Assembly (NCBI GenBank): GCA_964650705.1
Contig: CAZYUJ010000021.1
Coordinates: forward strand, 1 to 6,313
Length of the DNA: 6,313 bases
Origin: Faeciplasma sp964650705
Lineage (GTDB): Bacteria; Bacillota; Clostridia; Oscillospirales; Ruminococcaceae
Direction of reading: 5' to 3'
Shown here: positions 1 to 4,907 of the stretch, piece after piece
How positions within the stretch are numbered: the stretch's first letter is position 1
Layout of the letters: every line of letters starts with the position of its first letter
Program-made: the position numbers and the translations under genes
The notes under the pieces: model-generated
The model's input: the letters and a program-made list of their open reading frames with translations, nothing else
What the model was told of the DNA's origin: nothing
Database searches by the model: none

Positions 1-90
1 GAGTATTATACCATTGAAGGCGGAGCGCATATGTTTTCAAAAAAGCACGACGTGCTTGCAATGAACTACCTTAAACAATTTTTGAAATGA
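1..90 (+). CDS. C-terminal fragment of an alpha/beta-hydrolase-like protein (5' end outside window)
   Basis: An open frame enters from the left edge in frame 1 and ends at TGA 88-90, giving 29 residues that start EYYTIEGGAHMF and end NYLKQFLK. The Gly-Gly-Ala-His-Met-Phe stretch resembles the catalytic-histidine loop of alpha/beta hydrolases (usually G-[AG]-G-H-x-F), which lies about 20-25 residues before the end and is followed by a final amphipathic helix ending in Phe-Leu. Both the spacing and the helix fit here. The substrate cannot be told from this piece. No terminator follows directly: the next + strand terminator-like hairpin is at 379-407, so the transcript may run through the structured region between. 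It could be another protein with a similar tail. Confidence 0.6.
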   Translation, partial: EYYTIEGGAHMFSKKHDVLAMNYLKQFLK

Positions 91-117
91 AGAATTAGGA
101 TGTAAAATGTCTTCATA

Positions 118-407
118 GAGGTATAGTTTGGCTAGAGCACACTATACCGACGGCGATCTCTTTTTTGTGAGCGCCGTGACTCGCCGTCGTGAATTTTTTG
201 TACTGTCTAAGGCGGCGTTGACATGAGCGAAACGCCGCCGAAAAGCCGCGGCAGGAACGGCATTCACGCCCGACGAGAGCGAACCCACCCGTTCGTTCAG
301 ATTGAACTGTTCAATGCCGTCGGACGAGGATATCATTAAGGAATTGATGTAACAGTCAGCCTATTATAGTTTTTAATTCGGCAGAGGTGTTGCTCCTCTG
401 CCGTTTT
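118..407 (+). ncRNA. Candidate structured RNA or structured 3' UTR (family not recognised)
   Basis: No believable protein gene lies here, but perfect inverted repeats follow one another: GGTATAGT 120-127 with ACTATACC 141-148; GACGGCGA 149-156 with TCGCCGTC 181-188; GGCGGCGTT 211-219 with AACGCCGCC 231-239 (11-nt loop); and ACGGCATT 257-264 with AATGCCGT 313-320. The last pair encloses CGAAC/GTTCG (280-284/291-295) and GTTCA/TGAAC (295-299/303-307). A + strand terminator follows at 379-407. A weak promoter-like pair, TTGAAA 82-87 and TAAAAT 103-108 (15-bp spacer), would start RNA near 115; otherwise the RNA would be the 3' UTR of the upstream hydrolase. I did not see the signature motifs of RNase P RNA, tmRNA, SRP RNA or 6S RNA. 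The strand is inferred from the terminator only. A minus-strand 64-codon ORF through the region lacks a ribosome binding site. Confidence 0.45.
379..407 (+). terminator. Rho-independent terminator-like hairpin
   Basis: CGGCAGAGG (379-387) pairs with CCTCTGCCG (395-403) around a 7-nt loop, giving a 9-bp perfect stem followed by TTTT (404-407). The T-run is short. It would end transcription from the hydrolase and structured region on the + strand; the other side has no T-run next to the stem. Confidence 0.6.
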
Positions 408-432
408 CGCGCTATAATGAGGCTGATAAAAC

Positions 433-566
433 GCCTTCCTCCGAGAGGAAGGTGGCACGCGAAGCGTGACGGAAGGAGCCTGCGTAACTTTGGGTTTGAA
501 CTCGCTTCATTGTAACGCGCTCTCCCTCACCCGACTCCGTCGGGAGCTCCCTCCCGGAGGGAGCCT
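433..566. repeat. MITE/REP-like intergenic element with two opposed hairpin modules
   Basis: The left module has CCTTCCTC/GAGGAAGG (434-441/445-452, loop CGA), then CACGC/GCGTG (456-460/464-468, loop GAA), then ACGGAAGGAG. The right module is the same design on the opposite strand: GCTCCCTC/GAGGGAGC (546-553/557-564) and CCCGAC/GTCGGG (530-535/539-544), then CTCCCTCA. The outer ends, GCCTTCCTCC and GGAGGGAGCC, are an 8-of-10 inverted match. There is no transposase, so it would be a non-autonomous repeat. Related purine/pyrimidine-rich hairpin repeats (GGTGGCACnGCGAAGC type) are, from memory, common between genes in Ruminococcaceae genomes. It could affect RNA 3' ends of the genes meeting here. 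Confidence 0.7.
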
Positions 567-609
567 TTGGATGCGCTTGCGTATCTTTATGGAATGGGCT
601 TTAGCACTC

Positions 610-642
610 ATATAAAAAGCACTCCTTTTCGGAGTGCTTTTC
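610..642 (-). terminator. Terminator of the cysK transcript
   Basis: AAAAGCACTCC (615-625) and GGAGTGCTTTT (631-641) form an 11-bp stem with a 5-nt loop. Read leftward it starts about 10 bases after the cysK stop codon and runs into TTTTTATA. The stem is flanked by T-runs on both strands, so it may also stop rightward transcripts. Confidence 0.85.
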
Positions 643-651
643 TTTTTTTAC

Positions 652-1566
652 TTATTCGAACAGATCTGTTGAAAGATATCGGCTTCCGTCGTCGGGCAAA
701 AGAACGACGATGTTTTTGTTCTTGTTTTCGCAACGCCTAGCGAGCTTGTCGGCACAAGCAAGTGCCGCACCGGAGGTTATTCCGACCAAAAGCCCCTCTT
801 TCTTTGCCATTTTGCGTGCGAAATGATATGCCTCTTCGGTCGAGACCGTCATCATCTCATCGACCACCGAGCGATCGAAGTTTTCGGGAATGAAGTTCGC
901 CCCGATCCCTTGGAGCTTATGCGCTCCCGAATATCCCTTTGTGATCAGCGGGGAATCCTCAGGTTCGAACGCTACTATCTTGATGCTTTTGTTCTTTTCT
1001 TTCAAAAACCTTCCCACACCGCTTATCGTTCCGCCTGTGCCGACTCCTGCGACAAAAATATCGATACAGCCGTCTAAGGCTTCCCAAATTTCGGGGCCTG
1101 TGGTTAAATAGTGCGCTTTTGGATTCGCTGTATTGTAAAATTGACCCGCAATTATACTGTTTGTATATTCCTTTGCGAGCTCATTCGCCTTATCTATCGC
1201 TCCCTGCATCCCTTTTGCTCCTTCTGTGAGGACGATCTCGGCGCCATATGCCGCCAAAAGCTTGCGGCGCTCAAGGCTCATCGTCTCGGGCATTGTCAAG
1301 ATCGCTTTATATCCCCTTGCTGCCGCAATTGCCGCAAGCCCGATGCCCGTGTTTCCGCTCGTCGGCTCGATTATATAGCCGCCCGACTTCAAAATCCCCT
1401 TTTCCTCAGCGTCCAAGATCATGCTGAGTGCTGCACGGTCTTTGGTGCTGCCTGCGGGATTAAGCCCCTCGCACTTGGCATATATACTTGCGCCTTCGAA
1501 AAGGCGGTTTAGCTTCAAAAGCGGCGTTTTGCCGATCATTTCGGTTATGCTGTTATAGATCTTCAT
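652..1566 (-). CDS. cysK: Cysteine synthase A (O-acetylserine sulfhydrylase)
   Basis: 304 residues. A cytoplasmic PLP enzyme that makes L-cysteine from O-acetylserine and sulfide. The fold-type II landmarks are in order: IGKTPLLKL near the N-terminus; NPAGSTKDR with the Schiff-base lysine at K42; the substrate loop TSGNTG at 69-74; GQFYNTANP at 141-149; the phosphate-binding loop GTGGT at 176-180; GITSGA at 262-267 with S265 contacting the PLP ring nitrogen; and PDDGSRYLST at 291-300. Length matches the usual ~300-310. The frame stays open 32 codons further upstream, but that part is GC-rich repeat sequence. The ATG at 1564-1566 is chosen because GGAG (1573-1576) lies 6 bases before it. No promoter is visible in the 128-base gap to trmO, so co-transcription with trmO is likely. 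CysM or a cystathionine-beta-synthase-like enzyme is less likely, since no extra domain is present. Confidence 0.93.
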   Translation of the reverse strand: MKIYNSITEMIGKTPLLKLNRLFEGASIYAKCEGLNPAGSTKDRAALSMILDAEEKGILKSGGYIIEPTSGNTGIGLAAIAAARGYKAILTMPETMSLERRKLLAAYGAEIVLTEGAKGMQGAIDKANELAKEYTNSIIAGQFYNTANPKAHYLTTGPEIWEALDGCIDIFVAGVGTGGTISGVGRFLKEKNKSIKIVAFEPEDSPLITKGYSGAHKLQGIGANFIPENFDRSVVDEMMTVSTEEAYHFARKMAKKEGLLVGITSGAALACADKLARRCENKNKNIVVLLPDDGSRYLSTDLFE

Positions 1567-1590
1567 GCTGTTCTCCTTTGTGTTTGTGAC

Positions 1591-1658
1591 GAGCCGCTGT
1601 GGGGCGGCGTTGCCGAGCGGAGCGAGGCGAGTGCCGCACCGCGCGGCGCCCACGGCTC
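1591..1658 (-). repeat. GC-rich intergenic repeat, copy A
   Basis: This GC-rich spacer between trmO and cysK has GAGCCG 1591-1596 facing CGGCTC 1653-1658, and inside it GCGGC 1604-1608 facing GCCGC 1633-1637. Its core GCGAGGCGAGT (1622-1632) occurs as the exact reverse complement at 4320-4330, with related flanks (TGCGGC before the core, CTCGGC and CGCCGCCC after it, with small gaps). A separate small hairpin, CGTCC/GGACG, lies just right of it at about 1663-1677, and copy B likewise has a GTCCG hairpin beside it. The repeat explains why the cysK frame looks open beyond its true start. Confidence 0.65.
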
Positions 1659-1694
1659 GCACCGTCCTTTCCGGACGCGCTCGCCACTCGGCGC

Positions 1695-2378
1695 CTAGTT
1701 TTTCTCAACCCCAACTACGATAACCGTGTCATCTTCGACCCTAAAGCTCACCGAATAATCGGCAAAGTCCATGGTATAGATTCTTTCGGGGTCACGCTGA
1801 TAGCTGGGGCGAGGGTCATTTTTGAGCACCTCGCACAGCGCCTCGCGATCGTTTTTGTCTATTTTATTCAAAAGCTCTTCTGTGAATTCGAGGTTCAGCG
1901 AATATCCCACATAATCGTCAGCAAATCCGCTTTTTGCCTCAGGATGTGAATCGGCATATGTGATATACGGCTTGATGTCAAAGATGGGCGTGCCGTCCAT
2001 AAGGTCAGCGCCCGATACCATCAAAACCGTTCCTTTGTCAGGAGTCTGAACGACTGCCTCAAGCTTGACACTTGACAGCCCTAGGTTATTTGGTCTGAAG
2101 GGCGAGCGGGTCGCAAAAACTCCGACTCGCTTGTTTCCGCCAAGGCGGGGAGGGCGCACAGTCGGGCTCCAAGAATCCCTCACCGCTTCGGAAAACTGCC
2201 AGATAAGCCATAGGTGAGAATATCCCTCAATTCCTCTGAGCGACTCGTTGTTTCGATATTCAGGCTCGAATACGATCTTTGAGACCATGCTCTTTACCAG
2301 CCCGCTTTGTCTGGGGATCCCGAACTTCGAGCGAAAATCGTTTTCAATGTGAGCGATCTGTTTTATGGCGAATTCCAA
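1695..2378 (-). CDS. trmO: tRNA (t6A37) N6-methyltransferase TrmO (YaeB/TsaA family), TTG start
   Basis: 227 residues, close to the ~235 of E. coli TrmO (YaeB). The family uses S-adenosylmethionine to methylate t6A37 to m6t6A in tRNA-Thr. Matches to YaeB as I remember it run end to end: KFGIPRQSGLVKS (18-30), RGIEGYSHLWLIW (48-60), SPTVRPPRLGGN (71-82), GVFATRSPFRPN (86-97), DLMDGTPIFDIKPY (125-138), and in the C-terminal domain DPRPSY (188-193) with a final SFRV. The start is TTG 2376-2378, since GGAGGG at 2385-2390 lies 6 bases before it and the promoter (-10 at 2409-2414) sits inside the longer open frame, ruling out upstream ATGs. cysK follows 128 bases downstream on the same strand. Ends with TAG at 1695-1697. 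Confidence 0.92.
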   Translation of the reverse strand: MEFAIKQIAHIENDFRSKFGIPRQSGLVKSMVSKIVFEPEYRNNESLRGIEGYSHLWLIWQFSEAVRDSWSPTVRPPRLGGNKRVGVFATRSPFRPNNLGLSSVKLEAVVQTPDKGTVLMVSGADLMDGTPIFDIKPYITYADSHPEAKSGFADDYVGYSLNLEFTEELLNKIDKNDREALCEVLKNDPRPSYQRDPERIYTMDFADYSVSFRVEDDTVIVVGVEKN

Positions 2379-2384
2379 AGTTTT

Positions 2385-2390
2385 CCCTCC
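2385..2390 (-). promoter_or_regulatory. Ribosome binding site fixing the TTG start of trmO
   Basis: Leftward GGAGGG, six bases before TTG 2378-2376. No comparable site precedes the in-frame ATGs further upstream, which also lie at or beyond the transcription start. Confidence 0.8.
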
Positions 2391-2408
2391 TTTTTGTGTG
2401 TTAACCCG

Positions 2409-2437
2409 ATTATACATCAAAATCGCCATCCACACAA
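2409..2437 (-). promoter_or_regulatory. Sigma-A-type promoter of trmO(-cysK)
   Basis: Read leftward: -35 TTGTGT (2437-2432), a 17-bp spacer, then a perfect -10 TATAAT (2414-2409). Transcription should start near 2402, giving a leader of about 24 bases before the TTG start. Confidence 0.8.
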
Positions 2438-2539
2438 GAGGAAACCGTAAATTGCCGTTCCCCGACCGCCTCCACCTTCCGTTTCCACGCCCTTGCGGGC
2501 GGCAAACTTCAGACGTCGGCTGCTCCGCTTCGAAAAAAG
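2438..2539. other. Divergent intergenic stretch with no recognised element
   Basis: This lies between the trmO and thioesterase promoters. It holds a small hairpin, CGCCC/GGGCG (2488-2492/2497-2501), and G/C-rich sequence resembling neighbouring repeats in composition, but I could not align it to either repeat family in the window. The trmO frame stays open through it by chance. Confidence 0.4.
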
Positions 2540-2553
2540 GTTGATTAATCAAC
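2540..2553. promoter_or_regulatory. 14-bp perfect palindrome over the -35 box (operator candidate)
   Basis: GTTGATTAATCAAC is a perfect palindrome and contains the -35 hexamer TTGATT (2541-2546) of the thioesterase promoter. A repressor bound here would block RNA polymerase. Its TTGATTA-TCAA look resembles, with one extra central base, the TTTGATTATCAAA-type site of the MarR-family fatty-acid regulator FabT of streptococci. That link is inference only. Confidence 0.55.
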
Positions 2554-2569
2554 AATTCGGTGGTATAAT
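2541..2569 (+). promoter_or_regulatory. Promoter of the acyl-ACP thioesterase gene
   Basis: -35 TTGATT (2541-2546), 17-bp spacer, -10 TATAAT (2564-2569) with an extended TGG (2561-2563) just before it. It is a near-consensus promoter, predicting transcription from about 2576 and a very short leader. Confidence 0.85.
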
Positions 2570-2593
2570 ATATTCAGTTAAGGAGATGAACTG

Positions 2594-3334
2594 ATGATAA
2601 ACGAAAAAGAATGTTCCTATTTGTCATATTGTGATATATCCATGTTCGATGCATCGGGAGCAATGAAGCCTGATGCCTATCAGAGAATATGCGTCGGCGT
2701 GGTCGAAAAGCATCTGAGTGTTATCGAGCTCGACGTTGAGCGCCTCATCGAGCGTTTCGGAGTTTCCTGGGTGATCTTGGCGCTGACAGTGGATATTATC
2801 AAGCATCCCAAGCCGGGTGACACTCTCAACGTTCAGACCTGGCACACCAACCGCAAGGGCGCGATATATCGCAGAGACATGATGATCTGTAACGAAAGCG
2901 GCGAAACCGTTGCAAAGGCCGCAACTTTTTCAAGTCTTTTGGATATCAAGGCGAGAAGGATCTGTATAGACAAGGCTGTTCACGATATGATCAAGATGCC
3001 CGACGGTGAGGAGCTTGTTTCGGCGTCCTCTCGGCTTAAGCTTTCGCTTGATGATTTTGAGAACAAGGAATCCCTTGACGTTCGCCCCAACTGGATAGAT
3101 GCAGTGGGCCATGTCAATAACTTCCGCTACGGAGAATTTACCTATGACAACTTAAGCGAGGGATCCCGCAAGAAGCTGAGCGCTCTTTCTCGCTTAGAGG
3201 TTTATTTCACGGGCGAGCTGACCTTGGGCGATAAGGTCGTCATCAAGTCACATGAGGGCGAAAGCGAATCACTTGTCGCAGGCGTCCGTTGTTCCGATGA
3301 AAAGACAGCTTTCATCACAAAGCTCTGTTTTTAG
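2594..3334 (+). CDS. Acyl-ACP thioesterase (FatA/FatB-like double hot-dog)
   Basis: 246 residues, the usual length of bacterial acyl-ACP thioesterases (PF01643 type). It would hydrolyse acyl-ACP in the cytoplasm to release free fatty acids. The N-terminal hot-dog half carries SWVILALTVDI (58-68), PKPGDTLNVQTW (72-83) and a YRRDMMI strand (92-98), matching the family pattern W-x-L, P-x-x-G-D, T-W, R. The C-terminal half carries the active-site segment WIDAVGHVNNFRY (167-179), with D169, H173 and N175-N176, and the later glutamate E208 in YFTGELTLGD. The plant-type motif has Asn two residues after the Asp, whereas here it is Val171, so the segment looks more like the 4HBT DxxGHVNN form. Start ATG 2594 is supported by AGGAG 2581-2585. 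Single-gene unit with its own promoter and terminator. Chain-length preference cannot be read from sequence. Confidence 0.88.
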   Translation: MINEKECSYLSYCDISMFDASGAMKPDAYQRICVGVVEKHLSVIELDVERLIERFGVSWVILALTVDIIKHPKPGDTLNVQTWHTNRKGAIYRRDMMICNESGETVAKAATFSSLLDIKARRICIDKAVHDMIKMPDGEELVSASSRLKLSLDDFENKESLDVRPNWIDAVGHVNNFRYGEFTYDNLSEGSRKKLSALSRLEVYFTGELTLGDKVVIKSHEGESESLVAGVRCSDEKTAFITKLCF

Positions 3335-3339
3335 CTTAA

Positions 3340-3382
3340 AAAAGGCGTAAATGTCCGTGTCTCGCGGACATTTACGCCTTTT
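3340..3382 (+). terminator. Strong terminator after the thioesterase gene
   Basis: AAAAGGCGTAAATGTCCG (3340-3357) pairs perfectly with 3365-3382, an 18-bp stem with a 7-nt loop ending in TTTT. The opposite strand also ends in a T-run, so it can work in both directions. Confidence 0.9.
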
Positions 3383-3458
3383 CACTTTATCCCCTCACAA
3401 AAAATATGCACACGAAAATTTTGATTTTTTGCACTATTAACAAACTTTCAAAAACCTC

Positions 3459-3487
3459 TGTACAGCACAAAAAAAGTGTGTTAAAAT
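3459..3487 (+). promoter_or_regulatory. Promoter of purC
   Basis: -35 TGTACA (3459-3464), 17-bp spacer, extended -10 TGT-TAAAAT (TG at 3479-3480, hexamer 3482-3487). I saw no purine riboswitch or PurBox in the short leader. Confidence 0.6.
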
Positions 3488-3532
3488 AATTTCGGAAATT
3501 TGTCCTTATCTTTTTGAAGGAGTGTTTTTGAA

Positions 3533-4231
3533 ATGAAGAAACTTTATGAAGGAAAAACGAAAGACGTTTATGCGCTTGAGAACGGCAACGTGTTGCTTAA
3601 GTTCAAGGATGACTGTACCGGCAAGGACGGCGTTTTTGATCCCGGTGAAAACTCTGTCGGACTTACTATTGAGGGTATCGGCAAGGCTAACCTCGAAACA
3701 TCTATCCACTATTTCGAGCTTTTGAAGGACGCAGGCATCAAAACACACTATGTAGGTGCAAACGTAGACGATGCTACTATGGAAGTTTTGAATGCTGAAT
3801 GCTTCGGCAAGGCTCAGGGCGGTAACGGTCTTGAGGTTATATGCAGACTTGTTGCAACAGGCAGCTTCATTCGCAGATACGGCGAATATATCAAGGACGG
3901 AACTCCTTTGGAGGGCGGCTATGTTGAATGCACCTTCAAAAACGATGCAAAGGGCGACCCTCTTGTAACCGGCGAGGGCTTGGCTGCTTTAGGCGTTATG
4001 ACTCCCGAAATGTTTGCCGAGATGAAGGAACAGACCCTTAAGATCACAAAGATCGTTGCTGACGACCTTAAGTCCATCGGTCTTGACCTTTGGGACATCA
4101 AGTTCGAATTCGGTTATAACAACGGCGAGGTCGTTTTGATCGACGAGATCGCTTCGGGCAACATGAGAGTTTATAAGGGTGACACTATTGTTGATCCTGT
4201 TGAGCTCACAAAGCTTATTTTGAATAGATGA
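3533..4231 (+). CDS. purC: Phosphoribosylaminoimidazole-succinocarboxamide synthase (SAICAR synthetase)
   Basis: 232 residues, near the bacterial norm of ~235-240. It joins aspartate to CAIR using ATP to give SAICAR in de novo purine synthesis, in the cytoplasm. Family landmarks: YEGKTKDVY (5-13) at the ATP loop; FKDDCTGKDG (24-33); EVICRLVATGSFIRRYG (100-116), the CAIR-binding signature; FKNDAKGDPL (135-144); LWDIKFEFG (186-194), equivalent to the family's [LV]-x-D-x-K-x-E-x-G signature; and IDEIASGNMRVYKGD (203-217). Start ATG 3533 follows GAAGGAG (3516-3522) with a 10-base spacing. It stands alone, with its own promoter and a strong terminator and no other pur gene in the window, so it is not in a classic pur operon here. 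Confidence 0.95.
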   Translation: MKKLYEGKTKDVYALENGNVLLKFKDDCTGKDGVFDPGENSVGLTIEGIGKANLETSIHYFELLKDAGIKTHYVGANVDDATMEVLNAECFGKAQGGNGLEVICRLVATGSFIRRYGEYIKDGTPLEGGYVECTFKNDAKGDPLVTGEGLAALGVMTPEMFAEMKEQTLKITKIVADDLKSIGLDLWDIKFEFGYNNGEVVLIDEIASGNMRVYKGDTIVDPVELTKLILNR

Positions 4232-4245
4232 TCGGGTAAAAATCA

Positions 4246-4277
4246 AGCTCCGCACGTTAACCGTGCGGAGCTTTTTT
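4246..4277 (+). terminator. Terminator of purC, usable from both sides
   Basis: AGCTCCGCACG (4246-4256) pairs with CGTGCGGAGCT (4262-4272) around loop TTAAC, followed by a T-run (4272-4277). Leftward, the stem is followed by GATTTTTA, so it can also stop the transcript of the cysteine hydrolase coming from the right. Confidence 0.92.
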
Positions 4278-4289
4278 CTTTAAAGGTGT

Positions 4290-4353
4290 CCGCGCTTCGC
4301 ACGGACGTGATGCGGCGCCACTCGCCTCGCCTGCGGCTCGGCCACGGCGCCGC
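4290..4353 (+). repeat. GC-rich intergenic repeat, copy B
   Basis: It begins with a hairpin (GTCCG/CGGAC arms, TTC at the tip, about 4289-4305). Then GCGGCGCC 4312-4319 faces GGCGCCGC 4346-4353 across a 26-nt loop. The loop holds ACTCGCCTCGC (4320-4330), the exact reverse complement of the core of the repeat between trmO and cysK. Both copies lie just downstream of a leftward gene's stop codon or in the spacer after it. Confidence 0.65.
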
Positions 4354-4365
4354 CCGGGCGCAACC

Positions 4366-4887
4366 CTAGACGACCTCGATCTGACAAGCCCTCATAGCGT
4401 CGAGCGCTGTGCTGTGAGACTGTGGAGTTACTCCTGCACAGCACTTAGAGTCTATCTTGACCCTGACCTCAGGCAAAGCAGCTTTAATGAGCATTGCGTT
4501 CGAGATCACGCAAATATCGGTACAAACACCGCAAAGCGTTATCTCGTCGATAGGCAGCTTCTCATGCTCCTTAGCAAGATCTTCAGCAAGGGTCACGCTT
4601 CCAAAAGTCTCTTTTTCATAGACTTTTGCGTTTTCGGCATATGGCTCGAGCGTGGAAACCAGCCTGTGCCCAGCCGTTCCCTTGATGCAGTGCTCAACGG
4701 GGAGCTTTTTGCCCTCCTGAGTCTGCAAATAGTCTTCTGTGTGAGTGTCCAGCGTGAAGATGACCTCGCCGTTGAACCACTCGATCTTTTCTTTGACAGC
4801 AGGAATTATCGCAATGGCTTCTTCATTTTTAAGCGCACCAAAGGTGAAATCAACCTGCATGTCCACAACTATCAATATCTTTCTCAT
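4366..4887 (-). CDS. Nicotinamidase-like cysteine hydrolase (isochorismatase fold)
   Basis: 173 residues, typical for this superfamily (~170-210). The catalytic triad is visible: D9 in VVDMQVDF, K92 in VYEKETFGS and C126 in GVCTDICV. A metal site like that of PncA is also present: D47 and H49 in LDTHTEDY, and H66 in EHCIKGTAG, matching the D-H-H set of nicotinamidases. It may therefore deamidate nicotinamide to nicotinate for NAD salvage, but related amidohydrolases share these residues, so no symbol is given. Start ATG 4885-4887 is chosen for GGAGG at 4895-4899, 7 bases upstream. A longer open frame upstream overlaps the neighbouring protease gene antiparallel to nothing real. Only 20 bases separate it from the CPBP protease gene, indicating one operon. 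The stop is 4366-4368, next to a GC-rich repeat. Confidence 0.87.
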   Translation of the reverse strand: MRKILIVVDMQVDFTFGALKNEEAIAIIPAVKEKIEWFNGEVIFTLDTHTEDYLQTQEGKKLPVEHCIKGTAGHRLVSTLEPYAENAKVYEKETFGSVTLAEDLAKEHEKLPIDEITLCGVCTDICVISNAMLIKAALPEVRVKIDSKCCAGVTPQSHSTALDAMRACQIEVV

Positions 4888-4907
4888 CGCTAAACCTCCA
4901 AAATATA

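Noticed and set aside
120..148. Resemblance of TTGGCTAGAGCAC to a tRNA D-arm
   Set aside because: The 5' D-stem strand is missing, there is no anticodon or T-arm downstream, and the bases are used in a perfect 8-bp hairpin instead.
142..336. 64-codon minus-strand open frame through the structured region
   Set aside because: It has no ribosome binding site, an Arg/Ala/Ser-rich low-complexity composition and no recognised motif, and it runs across perfect inverted repeats.
363..368. Perfect TATAAT on the minus strand
   Set aside because: No -35-like hexamer lies at the right distance and no leftward gene or terminator follows; it may be chance, though it could drive antisense RNA through 118-360.
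1111..1512. 133-codon + strand frame opposite cysK
   Set aside because: It is a shadow of a fully conserved cysK; no ribosome site or motif.
1567..1662. 32-codon N-terminal extension of cysK
   Set aside because: It is encoded by GC-rich repeat sequence, while the ATG at 1566 has a well-placed GGAG and matches the usual family N-terminus.
4414..4893. 159-codon + strand frame opposite the cysteine hydrolase
   Set aside because: It is a shadow of a gene with intact catalytic and metal-site residues on the other strand.
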